A stretch of DNA of 21,662 bases from positions 1 through 21,662 of the forward strand of contig CALKWP010000206.1 of NCBI GenBank assembly GCA_938004075.1, written 5' to 3'. The stretch is from an uncultured Methanomassiliicoccales archaeon. GTDB lineage: Archaea; Thermoplasmatota; Thermoplasmata; SG8-5. The translations under genes were made by a program, and so were the position numbers. Each line of letters begins with the position of its first letter. The stretch's first letter is position 1. Positions 14,453 to 20,785 of this stretch are shown piece after piece. Under the pieces are notes generated by a model, which saw nothing but the letters and a program-made list of their open reading frames with translations, ran no database searches and had not been told where the DNA came from.

Positions 14453-15253
14453 TCAGCGCCTGGTGTAACGGCCACCCTTGCCGCTGGCCAGGACCTGGTA
14501 AGCTTCTGCCGGGCTTGCGTTCTCGTGAACGACCATGTTGATGGCCTGAATCATTGCAACCGGGTCCTTTGCCTGGAAGATGTTCCTGCCCATGTCAACA
14601 CCGACAGCGCCGGCCTGGATGGCATTGTAAGCGGTCTGGAGCGCATCTTTCTCATCTGTCTTCTTCCCGCCGGCGATTACTACTGACACCGGGCATGATT
14701 CGATTACTTTTTCGAAGCCCTCGACATAATACGTTTTCACGATGTTCGCGCCCAGTTCGGCCGCGATTCTTGAAGCCAGCGCCATGTATCGGGCGTCCCT
14801 GACCATGTCCTTGCCGACTGCGGTTACTGCGATGGTTGGAATGCCGAGGGACTGGGCTTCGTCCACAATCTCGGTGAATGCGAGTAACGTGTCTCGCTCG
14901 AACTTGGCACCGACCATGATAGAGAATGCAACGCCTGCAACATTCAGCCGGACAGCGTCCTCCATGGACACGGTGATGCCTTCGTGCAGAAGGTCATCGT
15001 TGAGAATGCTGGTGCCTCCGGATACCCTGAGGACGATGGGCACGTCGGTTTCCGGTGGAATGTAATTCCGGAGCGCGCCGCGAGTCAGCATCAGAGTGTC
15101 AGCATGCGGCAACAATGGGAGAACCATCTTGTCCAGCTGCTCCAATCCGGTGGTCGGTCCCATGAAGTAGCCATGGTCCACTGCCAGCATGACGGTCTTT
15201 CCGTCCTTCGGTTTTATTATCCTCGACAATCTGTTTTTCATGCCCCAGTCCAT
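14453..15253 (-). CDS. LsrF-like class I aldolase/thiolase (DeoC/FbaB superfamily)
   Basis: A 266-residue TIM-barrel class I aldolase-type protein. It resembles E. coli LsrF (3-hydroxy-5-phosphonooxypentane-2,4-dione thiolase) more than fructose-bisphosphate aldolase: DWGMKNRLSRII at the N-terminus, KTVMLAVDHGYFMGPTTGLE (19-38), TAVGKDMVRDARY (144-156), the Schiff-base lysine K173 in IVKTYYVEGF, IAGGKKTDE and GVDMGRNIFQ. No AI-2 uptake or kinase genes are nearby, so the LsrF reaction is not supported by context. Archaeal relatives act in sugar-phosphate aldol chemistry or aromatic precursor synthesis, and the true substrate is open. The ATG at 15253 with GGTGTGAT in front is preferred; the open frame extends 22 codons upstream through the TATA-like box. 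It leads an LsrF-like/CorA cluster. Confidence 0.8.
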   Translation of the reverse strand: MDWGMKNRLSRIIKPKDGKTVMLAVDHGYFMGPTTGLEQLDKMVLPLLPHADTLMLTRGALRNYIPPETDVPIVLRVSGGTSILNDDLLHEGITVSMEDAVRLNVAGVAFSIMVGAKFERDTLLAFTEIVDEAQSLGIPTIAVTAVGKDMVRDARYMALASRIAAELGANIVKTYYVEGFEKVIESCPVSVVIAGGKKTDEKDALQTAYNAIQAGAVGVDMGRNIFQAKDPVAMIQAINMVVHENASPAEAYQVLASGKGGRYTRR

Positions 15254-15281
15254 AATCACACCAGCACACACAATACTAATA

Positions 15282-15292
15282 CGATATAATAA
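15282..15292 (-). promoter_or_regulatory. TATA-like box for the LsrF-like/CorA genes
   Basis: The minus strand reads TTATTATATCG, centred about 33 bases before the ATG at 15253. The predicted leader is about 7 bases. Confidence 0.5.
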
Positions 15293-15313
15293 GTTTTCAT
15301 CAATGAGACGCAA

Positions 15314-15337
15314 TTTCATTCATTATAGAGAATGAAA
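15314..15337. repeat. Perfect 8-bp inverted repeat upstream of the LsrF-like promoter (candidate operator)
   Basis: TTTCATTC at 15314-15321 and GAATGAAA at 15330-15337 are exact inverted copies around an 8-base A/T-rich centre. It lies about 20-45 bases upstream of the LsrF-side TATA-like box. The size and symmetry suit a dimeric regulator, but no regulator gene is nearby. Confidence 0.4.
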
Positions 15338-15348
15338 GAAACAGCATG

Positions 15349-15368
15349 CCCTGCCTGTGAGGGCAGGG
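15349..15368. repeat. GC-rich hairpin followed by TTT
   Basis: CCCTGCC (15349-15355) and GGCAGGG (15362-15368) form a 7-bp stem with a 6-base loop, followed by TTT. It lies between divergent genes, so it is not an obvious terminator for either. A further CCCTGCC at 15433-15439 could pair with the same right arm. Confidence 0.35.
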
Positions 15369-15556
15369 TTTCATTAGGGAATCATTCTGAGTGCGCTTGA
15401 CCCCTCAATCTGGAACAATCTGCCGATGCATTACCCTGCCCTCCAGCTGACAAATGGGATATTCAGGCGGGGGATGATGGGGGTGAAGGGTGCCAGAGCC
15501 GTGGATTGAGTTGGAGCTATTCTCTCATCCTTCGCATTTACATCTACATCCAACAT

Positions 15557-15567
15557 CATTATTAATC
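15557..15567 (+). promoter_or_regulatory. TATA-like box for carS-pyrE
   Basis: CATTATTAATC is centred about 20 bases before the ATG at 15582 and about 26 before the in-frame ATG at 15588. The second spacing fits a leaderless transcript. Confidence 0.4.
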
Positions 15568-15581
15568 CGCTCTTCCATCCC

Positions 15582-16166
15582 ATGCCGATGGAAGAAATCG
15601 TCGATGCCATATTCGCAATTCTCCGAGCCATCTGGCTCATGGTCCCAATGCTCATCCCCAATTCCGCTGCCGTACTGTTCGGCGGCGGAACGCCGGTGGA
15701 CTTCGGAAAGACTATGAAAGATGGGACCCGGTACCTCGGGGACGGGAAGACCTGGCGCGGGCTGGTCGGGGGGACCCTCAGCGGGATGGGGCTTGGAATG
15801 ATACAGATAATAATCATGACACTGCTGGACAAGCCGGACTGGACTTACAGCCCATGCGTTGCATGCACGATTTTCATCCTTTTCCTTCTGGCATTCGGCT
15901 CTATGTTCGGCGACATGCTGGGCAGCTTCATCAAGAGGCGCATCAAGATAGCGAGAGGTGCCAAGGCCCCGATACTGGACCAGTACGATTTCCTCATAGG
16001 GACGATGATACTGATAATCCCGCTGCAGTGGGTCTGGTTCAGTGAGAATTTCCTTGAGGGGATGTATCTGGTTGGCTTCATCGGACTTATAATACTGATA
16101 CCGATAATGCACCGGGTCATGAACATCATAGGGTTTAAGATGGGCAAGAAGGATGTACCTTGGTAG
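15582..16166 (+). CDS. carS: CDP-archaeol synthase (CTP:2,3-di-O-geranylgeranyl-sn-glycerol-1-phosphate cytidyltransferase)
   Basis: A 194-residue integral membrane enzyme that activates the archaeal lipid core with CTP, making the CDP-archaeol precursor of polar lipids. Conserved blocks: LIPNSAAVLFGGGTPVDFGK (24-43), YLGDGKTWRGLVGG (51-64), FGSMFGDMLGSFIKRRIKIARG and APILDQYDFLIG. These carry the Asp/Lys residues of the cytosolic nucleotide and Mg2+ site. Hydrophobic segments near both termini fit about five membrane helices. The length is slightly above the usual 170-180. Two in-frame ATGs (15582 and 15588) compete: the second matches leaderless spacing from the TATA-like box, and the difference is two residues. 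pyrE starts 8 bases after the stop, so the two are probably one transcript, both linked to pyrimidine nucleotides. Confidence 0.93.
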   Translation: MPMEEIVDAIFAILRAIWLMVPMLIPNSAAVLFGGGTPVDFGKTMKDGTRYLGDGKTWRGLVGGTLSGMGLGMIQIIIMTLLDKPDWTYSPCVACTIFILFLLAFGSMFGDMLGSFIKRRIKIARGAKAPILDQYDFLIGTMILIIPLQWVWFSENFLEGMYLVGFIGLIILIPIMHRVMNIIGFKMGKKDVPW

Positions 16167-16174
16167 GTGAATGA

Positions 16175-16693
16175 ATGCTGGAACAAGATATTGTAAAGGC
16201 CGGAGCCTTCAAAACAGGGGATTTCACCCTGGCGTCCGGAAGGAAAAGCGACTATTATGTGGACCTTAGGTCAGTTACCACACATCCCAAACTGCTGAAG
16301 AAGGTAGCCAAGGCGATGGCAAAGCATCTCGGGACCTGCGACAGGATAGCCGGCGTCGAACTCGGCGCGGTTCCGATCGCCGCTGCACTGTCCCTGGAGA
16401 CGGAAATTCCTTTTGTCATGGTGCGAAAGCACAGGAAGGGGCATGGGACAGGAAACATGGTCGAGGGGACACTGGTCTCCGGCGACACGGTGGTTTTTGT
16501 GGAGGATACCGTCACGACAGCGGGCAGTCTCATCAGGGCCATCAATGCGGTCCGGGAGCGGGGCGGCGTCGTGGAAAGAGCCATTGTCATCGTTGACCGG
16601 GAAGAGGGCGGCGCCGAAGCCCTGGCCGGGATTGGCGTGAGCATGATATCGATTGCCAGCATAGCCGAGTTGAAGAAAATGGCCAACAAGTGA
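16175..16693 (+). CDS. pyrE: Orotate phosphoribosyltransferase
   Basis: A 172-residue type I phosphoribosyltransferase that joins orotate to PRPP to form OMP, the fifth step of UMP synthesis, in the cytosol. Signatures: FTLASGRKSDYYVDLR (17-32), which contacts orotate; RKHRKGHGTG (84-93), the flexible catalytic loop; and the PRPP motif VVFVEDTVTTAGS (106-118) with its paired acidic residues. The length is typical of archaeal PyrE. The start has GGTGAATGA in front and lies 8 bases after carS. UMP feeds CTP for CarS and UDP-sugars for the glycan genes, though that link is only logical. A TATA-like box after its stop suggests the heptose operon is transcribed separately. Confidence 0.95.
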   Translation: MLEQDIVKAGAFKTGDFTLASGRKSDYYVDLRSVTTHPKLLKKVAKAMAKHLGTCDRIAGVELGAVPIAAALSLETEIPFVMVRKHRKGHGTGNMVEGTLVSGDTVVFVEDTVTTAGSLIRAINAVRERGGVVERAIVIVDREEGGAEALAGIGVSMISIASIAELKKMANK

Positions 16694-16708
16694 GAAAGCT
16701 GGAAATGA

Positions 16709-16716
16709 TTTATTAA
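16709..16716 (+). promoter_or_regulatory. TATA-like box for the heptose operon
   Basis: TTTATTAA is centred about 30 bases before the ATG at 16742. GGTGAT at 16733-16738 directly precedes the ATG and can serve as a Shine-Dalgarno site if transcription begins a few bases earlier than predicted. Confidence 0.45.
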
Positions 16717-16741
16717 TGGAGATGTATTGACCGGTGATACC

Positions 16742-17692
16742 ATGAAAGCCATAGTGACAGGAGGTTGCGGTTTCATAGCCAGCCACATCGTGGACAGGCT
16801 GGTCAAGGAAGGCAATGAAGTGACGGTCATCGACAACATGACCACCGGTTACCTTGAGAACATCCAGCACCACCTCGATAAGAATGCCATAACGCATCTG
16901 AAATTCGACCTGGGGGACCTTGAGAAGACTGCAAAAGCCCTCAAAGGCGCCGATGCGGTTTTCCACCTTGCCGCCAACGCCGATGTCCGCCATGGGCTTG
17001 AGGACAATTTCCGGGACATTGACAGGAATCTCATCGTCACCTACAATATTCTGGAGGCGATGAGGAAGAATGATGTAAAAAAGATTCTATTCTCATCCAC
17101 CGCCGCGACATACGGGGAGCCGGATGTGTTCCCGACACCGGAATCGTATCATCCGCGCCAGACGTCATTCTATGGCGCATCGAAGATTGCCTGCGAGGGA
17201 ATCATCGAGGCCTTCTGCGAGGCGTACGGGATGCAGGCCTGGATGTATCGCTTTGTTTCCATCCAGGGCGAGAGGCATCCTCACGGCGTCACTTACGATT
17301 TCGTGAAGAAGCTGAAGGCCGACCCGAGGAAGTTGGAGATATTGGGTGATGGGACGGCCAGAAAATCCTACCTCTATGTTGGCGATTGCGTTGATGGCTT
17401 TTTCCTGGGATTCGGCAAGGCCAGCGCGAAGGTGAACCTTTTCAACATTGGCCACACTGAATTCGTCAATGTGAGAAATGTCGCGGACATAATCACCGAC
17501 GAGATGGGCCTGAAAAACGTAAAGTACAACTTCACCGGCGGCGAGAGAGGCTGGATTGGCGATTCCCCGCTTGTCCATCTTGACACCGCCCGCATTCAGA
17601 AACTTGGCTGGAAACCGAAAGTGAGCATCGAGGAAACCGTGAGGAGAACGGTTCGCTGGCTATTAGAAAATCCTTACGTTTACAAGAGGTGA
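16742..17692 (+). CDS. NAD-dependent epimerase/dehydratase of the extended SDR family, first gene of the heptose operon
   Basis: A 316-residue extended short-chain dehydrogenase. The dinucleotide site is IVTGGCGFIASHI (4-16), with Ala at 13 where the usual third Gly sits. The catalytic set is S118/S119/T120 in LFSSTAATYGE and Y144/K148 in YGASK. The C-terminal half carries the sugar-binding part (ILGDGTARKSYLYVGDCVDG). By sequence alone it resembles GalE-type UDP-sugar 4-epimerases. Its place ahead of four GDP-heptose genes suggests it modifies an activated heptose, as epimerases in Campylobacter heptose clusters do; that is inference. The ATG at 16742 is preferred over an upstream TTG because it follows GGTGATACC and begins MKAIVTGG. 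The next gene starts 3 bases after the stop. Confidence 0.85.
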   Translation: MKAIVTGGCGFIASHIVDRLVKEGNEVTVIDNMTTGYLENIQHHLDKNAITHLKFDLGDLEKTAKALKGADAVFHLAANADVRHGLEDNFRDIDRNLIVTYNILEAMRKNDVKKILFSSTAATYGEPDVFPTPESYHPRQTSFYGASKIACEGIIEAFCEAYGMQAWMYRFVSIQGERHPHGVTYDFVKKLKADPRKLEILGDGTARKSYLYVGDCVDGFFLGFGKASAKVNLFNIGHTEFVNVRNVADIITDEMGLKNVKYNFTGGERGWIGDSPLVHLDTARIQKLGWKPKVSIEETVRRTVRWLLENPYVYKR

Positions 17693-17695
17693 TGC

Positions 17696-18400
17696 ATGAA
17701 AGTGAAGCAGGCCGTGATAATCTGCGGGGGCATGGGCACAAGGCTCAGGCCGCTCACCTTTGATATCCCAAAATCCATGGTGCCCGTGAACGGCAAGCCC
17801 TTTCTGCAATTCATCATCGAATTCTTCAGGGACCAGGGAATCGGCAGGTTCGTCTTGTGCACTGGGCGGCTTCATGAGAACATAGAATCATACTTCGGGG
17901 ATGGGAAGAAGTTTGATGTGAATATCATCTACTCGGTTGAGCCGGAACCGCTGGGCACCGGCGGAGCCCTTCTGAATGCCAGGCATCTCCTTGATGAAAG
18001 ATTCTTCCTGGCCTACGGAGACAGCCTTTTGGACCTGGACTTGGAAACACTCGAGAGAATATACGATGCGAACAATGCCCTGGGAGTGATATCGGTCTAT
18101 GACAACTGCGGGAAGATTGCGCCAAACAACGTGCGCATCGCTCCGGACGGCAGGGTGCTGGAATACATCAAGAAGAACCCGCCGAAATCGATGAACTGCC
18201 TGGAGGCCGGTCTCTCGCTTTACCATAGAAGCGTGCTGGACTTCGCGCCTGCCAGGAAATTCTCTCTAGAGGAAGCCATTCTGCCACAACTAATAAATAG
18301 AGGCCGGCTTTTTGCATTATTGACGCCCAGGATGTTCTACGACATGGGAACGCCGGAAGGCCTGGAGCGGGCAAGAAGGGAATTGAATGACACTGATTAG
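17696..18400 (+). CDS. hddC: Sugar-1-phosphate nucleotidyltransferase, probable D-glycero-alpha-D-manno-heptose 1-phosphate guanylyltransferase
   Basis: A 234-residue nucleotidyltransferase. The signature lies at the N-terminus: AVIICGGMGTRLRPLT (6-21) and PKSMVPVNGKPFLQFII (25-41). EPEPLGTGGALL (residues 82-93) and the metal-binding Asp in FLAYGDSLLDLDLE follow. It would transfer a nucleotide, GMP in the HddC case, from NTP to heptose 1-phosphate. The short length, without a C-terminal beta-helix, fits HddC and RmlA2-like enzymes rather than GlmU. GAGGTGAT lies just in front of the ATG. The gene overlaps the kinase start by 14 bases. The GDP-heptose assignment depends on the three downstream heptose genes; by itself the protein could also serve mannose or glucose phosphates. 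Confidence 0.82.
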   Translation: MKVKQAVIICGGMGTRLRPLTFDIPKSMVPVNGKPFLQFIIEFFRDQGIGRFVLCTGRLHENIESYFGDGKKFDVNIIYSVEPEPLGTGGALLNARHLLDERFFLAYGDSLLDLDLETLERIYDANNALGVISVYDNCGKIAPNNVRIAPDGRVLEYIKKNPPKSMNCLEAGLSLYHRSVLDFAPARKFSLEEAILPQLINRGRLFALLTPRMFYDMGTPEGLERARRELNDTD

Positions 18401-19397
18401 CCGGTCACCGGTGAGGATAAGCTTCGGGGGAGGGGGCACAGACCTCGCATCCTACTACGAGAAGCATGATGGCGTTGTTGTCAGCGCGGCCATCAACAAA
18501 TACATATACACAATTTTAGAGATGAGGCTGGACGATCGTATTCAGATCATATCATCGGACCTTCAGTTGAACCAGACGGTATCAGATGCCTACCACCTCA
18601 AGTTCGGCGAGGGTCTGGACATCCCTGTTGCGGTTCTCAAGCATTTCGACGTCCAGAGGGGACTTAACATATTCATGGCCTCGGAGATACCGCCCGGGAC
18701 CGGCCTGGGTTCGTCCGGCGCTGTCACGGTCAACATGATAAACACCATCGATGCCCTGGAGAGGCTGAAACTCAGCAAACAAGAGATGGCCGAATTGGCA
18801 TACAAGATTGAATTTCATGAGCTGGGAATGCCCATCGGCAAGCAGGATGAGTATGCCAGTGCATTCGGCGGCATCAACTTCATCCGTTTCAACAGGGACG
18901 GCACCGCAGAGGTGGAGCCCCTGAAGATTGCCAGAGAAATCAAGATCCGGCTTGAATCGGATATAATGCTGTTCTTCACCGGCCGCACAAGGGAATCCTC
19001 CAAGATACTCAGGTCCCAGGACAGGTCCACCAAGGAACAGTCCGAGAAGGTGGTCGAGTCCCTCCATGCCATAAAGCAGGTTGCCTTCGATGTGAAGAAA
19101 GCCATCGAGTCCGGCGACCTGGTGGAGTTCGGCAGGCTTCTGGACCATTCTTGGCTGACCAAGAAGAACCTTTCCTGCGGCATCACCAATCCCCGCATAG
19201 ACCGGCTCATGGACATAGCCAAGCAGAGCGGTGCCCTGGGCGGGAAGCTCACCGGCGCCGGCGGAGGAGGGTACATGATGCTTTTCTGCGAGAGAGCCAA
19301 CCAGAAGGCCGTGACCAAGGCCCTGGTGTCCGAAGGCCTGAGCCCGCTGGACTTCCACTTTGACAAGAAAGGCGCGACAGTGATAAACGGAGAATGA
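18387..19397 (+). CDS. hddA: GHMP-family sugar kinase, probable D-glycero-alpha-D-manno-heptose 7-phosphate kinase
   Basis: A 336-residue GHMP kinase. Seen: the N-terminal SPVRISFGGGGTDLASYYEK (7-26) typical of HddA and related sugar kinases, the ATP-binding loop PPGTGLGSSGA (102-112), and the C-terminal GHMP motif KLTGAGGGGYMML. In the GDP-heptose route it phosphorylates heptose 7-phosphate at C1 to the alpha-1,7-bisphosphate. This enzyme, rather than the bifunctional HldE of the ADP-heptose route, marks the GDP-heptose branch. The gene overlaps hddC by 14 bases and is followed 4 bases later by gmhA, so translation is probably coupled. FGGGGTD also occurs in fucokinase-like relatives; the neighbours make the heptose role the best fit. 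Confidence 0.85.
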   Translation: MTLISRSPVRISFGGGGTDLASYYEKHDGVVVSAAINKYIYTILEMRLDDRIQIISSDLQLNQTVSDAYHLKFGEGLDIPVAVLKHFDVQRGLNIFMASEIPPGTGLGSSGAVTVNMINTIDALERLKLSKQEMAELAYKIEFHELGMPIGKQDEYASAFGGINFIRFNRDGTAEVEPLKIAREIKIRLESDIMLFFTGRTRESSKILRSQDRSTKEQSEKVVESLHAIKQVAFDVKKAIESGDLVEFGRLLDHSWLTKKNLSCGITNPRIDRLMDIAKQSGALGGKLTGAGGGGYMMLFCERANQKAVTKALVSEGLSPLDFHFDKKGATVINGE

Positions 19398-19401
19398 TGG
19401 C

Positions 19402-19995
19402 ATGGACGATTTCAGAAAGAATTTCATCGATGAGTACCTGGCGGATATCATACGAATTCTCGAGGAGTTGAGAGCGAACAACGCGGATTTCTTCGACAGC
19501 ATGGCAACGATATTCAAAGATGCCAGGGCAGATAATCGCAAGATATTCTTCTGCGGAAACGGCGGAAGCGCATCCACGGCATCGCACTTCACCAGCGACC
19601 TGGCCAAGGGAACGATTGTCGAAGGAACGCCGAGATTCAAGGCGCTTTCCCTGGCGGACAACATCCCTCAGATGCTGGCATGGGGCAATGACTCGTGCTA
19701 TGAGGACATATTCGTCGAGCAATTGAAGAACCTGTTCGAGCCCGGCGATGTCGTGGTTGGGATATCGGGCAGCGGCAATTCCGAAAACGTCCTGAGGGCC
19801 ATCCAGTATGCCGCAGAGAATGACGGCATCACTATCGGAATAACCGGCTTCGACGGCGGCAAGATAAAGGACATGGTTGACCTATGTCTCATAGTCCCGG
19901 TGCACAATATGCAGAAAACTGAAGACATACACATGCTGGTTGACCACCTCACCACACTCATGATAAAGGAAGAGGAGATGGCTAGGCGTGGATAA
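19402..19995 (+). CDS. gmhA: Sedoheptulose 7-phosphate isomerase (SIS domain)
   Basis: A 197-residue single-SIS-domain protein. It converts sedoheptulose 7-phosphate to D-glycero-D-manno-heptose 7-phosphate, the entry step of nucleotide-heptose synthesis. Signatures: FFCGNGGSASTASHFTSDLAKG (49-70), GISGSGNSENVL (120-131) and TEDIHMLVDHLTTLM (173-187). Aligned with E. coli GmhA from memory, H182 corresponds to catalytic H180, while the catalytic Glu of the first block appears as Asp66, a conservative change. DiaA-like SIS proteins are similar, but the operon supports GmhA. It follows hddA by 4 bases and overlaps gmhB by 8. The source of sedoheptulose 7-phosphate in this organism is not visible here. 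Confidence 0.87.
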   Translation: MDDFRKNFIDEYLADIIRILEELRANNADFFDSMATIFKDARADNRKIFFCGNGGSASTASHFTSDLAKGTIVEGTPRFKALSLADNIPQMLAWGNDSCYEDIFVEQLKNLFEPGDVVVGISGSGNSENVLRAIQYAAENDGITIGITGFDGGKIKDMVDLCLIVPVHNMQKTEDIHMLVDHLTTLMIKEEEMARRG

Positions 19996-20476
19996 GGCGG
20001 TCTTTCTGGACAGGGACGGAGTCATAAACCGGCTCAGGATGGGCAGTTATGTCACTTCCTGGACGGACTTCGAGTTCCTGAAAGGCGCAAAAGAGGCCAT
20101 TGCCAGGCTCTCAAACTCAGGATATCTCGTGTTTATCATCACAAACCAATCCGCCATCAACCGCGGCCTTCTGACCGAGGAAGGCCTTGAGGTCATCCAC
20201 AACAACATGCTCTTTGAGATTGAGGAGACTGGCGGCATCGTGGAAGGAGTGTACCACTGCCCGCACCGGCCCGACGAGGGCTGCAATTGCAGGAAGCCAG
20301 AGACCGGCCTGTTCGAGCAGGTGAACAAGGAATATGATATAGATTACCCGAACTCCTGGTTCATTGGGGATTTCGAGAGCGACCGCGGGGTTGCGGAGAG
20401 GATGGGGCTGAGGTTCATACTGGCCAGCGGGGACAAAGGGCTGGAAACGGCGGTCAAATCTATTTTAAATGAATAA
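19988..20476 (+). CDS. gmhB: D-glycero-D-manno-heptose 1,7-bisphosphate 7-phosphatase (HAD family)
   Basis: A 162-residue HAD phosphatase of the GmhB/histidinol-phosphatase group. It opens with AVFLDRDGVIN (nucleophile D8 and acid/base D10), then IITNQSAINRG (50-60) and the zinc-binding loop CPHRPDEGCNCRKPE with C91, H93, C99 and C101. FIGDFESDRGVAERMG supplies the last acidic motif. It removes the C7 phosphate to leave heptose 1-phosphate for HddC. The start is a GTG at 19988, overlapping the gmhA stop by 8 bases; the next frame start is inside the domain, so GTG is needed. It is the last gene of the operon. Specificity for the alpha or beta anomer is inferred (alpha) from HddA and HddC. Confidence 0.9.
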   Translation: MDKAVFLDRDGVINRLRMGSYVTSWTDFEFLKGAKEAIARLSNSGYLVFIITNQSAINRGLLTEEGLEVIHNNMLFEIEETGGIVEGVYHCPHRPDEGCNCRKPETGLFEQVNKEYDIDYPNSWFIGDFESDRGVAERMGLRFILASGDKGLETAVKSILNE

Positions 20477-20497
20477 AATTATAAAAAAATTGATATT

Positions 20498-20517
20498 TAA
20501 TAAAGATGCAGCCCGTC
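20498..20517. repeat. Direct repeat, copy 1 (matches the 3' end of aIF6)
   Basis: TAATAAAGATGCAGCCCGTC is identical to 20787-20806, where it encodes the last residues of aIF6 (DGLHLY and stop on the minus strand). The bases on either side differ between copies, so the identity is exactly 20. Read on the minus strand, this copy also ends in DGLHLY-stop but is preceded by a stop codon a few codons away. Confidence 0.85.
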
Positions 20518-20522
20518 GATTT

Positions 20523-20558
20523 CGGTAATTCATTGATTAAAACATAGTGGAATTACCG
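20523..20558. repeat. Inverted repeat 1 (9-bp stem)
   Basis: CGGTAATTC (20523-20531) pairs exactly with GAATTACCG (20550-20558) around an 18-base loop. It lies 46 bases after the gmhB stop and could be part of a bidirectional terminator or a structured RNA. Confidence 0.6.
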
Positions 20559-20568
20559 GCCATCTGAA

Positions 20569-20588
20569 CGAATCGCGGTTGCGATTCG
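20569..20588. repeat. Inverted repeat 2 (8-bp stem, GGTT loop)
   Basis: CGAATCGC (20569-20576) pairs exactly with GCGATTCG (20581-20588) around a four-base GGTT loop. This is the tightest hairpin in the region. Confidence 0.65.
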
Positions 20589-20589
20589 G

Positions 20590-20632
20590 GGCGAATGCTT
20601 TTCATCGTTATCATCAAGTTATCGCATTCACC
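20590..20632. repeat. Inverted repeat 3 (GAATGC/GCATTC stem)
   Basis: GAATGC at 20593-20598 pairs with GCATTC at 20624-20629. The stem extends past one mismatch by two G-C pairs. The same six-base arms recur at 20699-20704 and 20728-20733 as a second, weaker hairpin. Confidence 0.4.
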
Positions 20633-20785
20633 GATTGTCAACACATCCTTCTATACTGCTGTGGCCCTTCATATTGTTTGGATGTCGTTTTCGGATGTGA
20701 ATGCTCTGCTGTTGATTATTGAAAAACGCATTCGATTCTTACCTGGCGTCATGCCAGACAAGTCTAAAACCCTTAACCCTAGACC

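Larger units (their letters stand above)
15254..15581. other. Divergent intergenic region between the LsrF-like gene and carS
   Basis: This 328-base stretch has no convincing gene. It holds the LsrF-side TATA-like box, a perfect inverted repeat at 15314-15337, a GC-rich hairpin at 15349-15368, and the carS-side TATA-like box at 15557-15567. The rest (about 15370-15550) shows nothing I can assign. Short open frames there lack family signatures. Confidence 0.7.
20477..20785. other. Convergent intergenic region with hairpins and a copy of the aIF6 3' end
   Basis: This 309-base, A/T-rich stretch separates the convergent gmhB and aIF6 genes. It holds an A-rich tract at 20473-20490, one copy of a 20-base direct repeat, and at least four inverted repeats. 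A 64-codon open frame at 20595-20789 has no recognisable family and is probably not a gene. I see no tRNA-like fold. Confidence 0.6.

Noticed and set aside
20473..20503. A/T-rich tract after gmhB as a CRISPR leader or origin
   Set aside because: There are no regularly spaced repeats and no origin-binding motifs; it is a short low-complexity tract.
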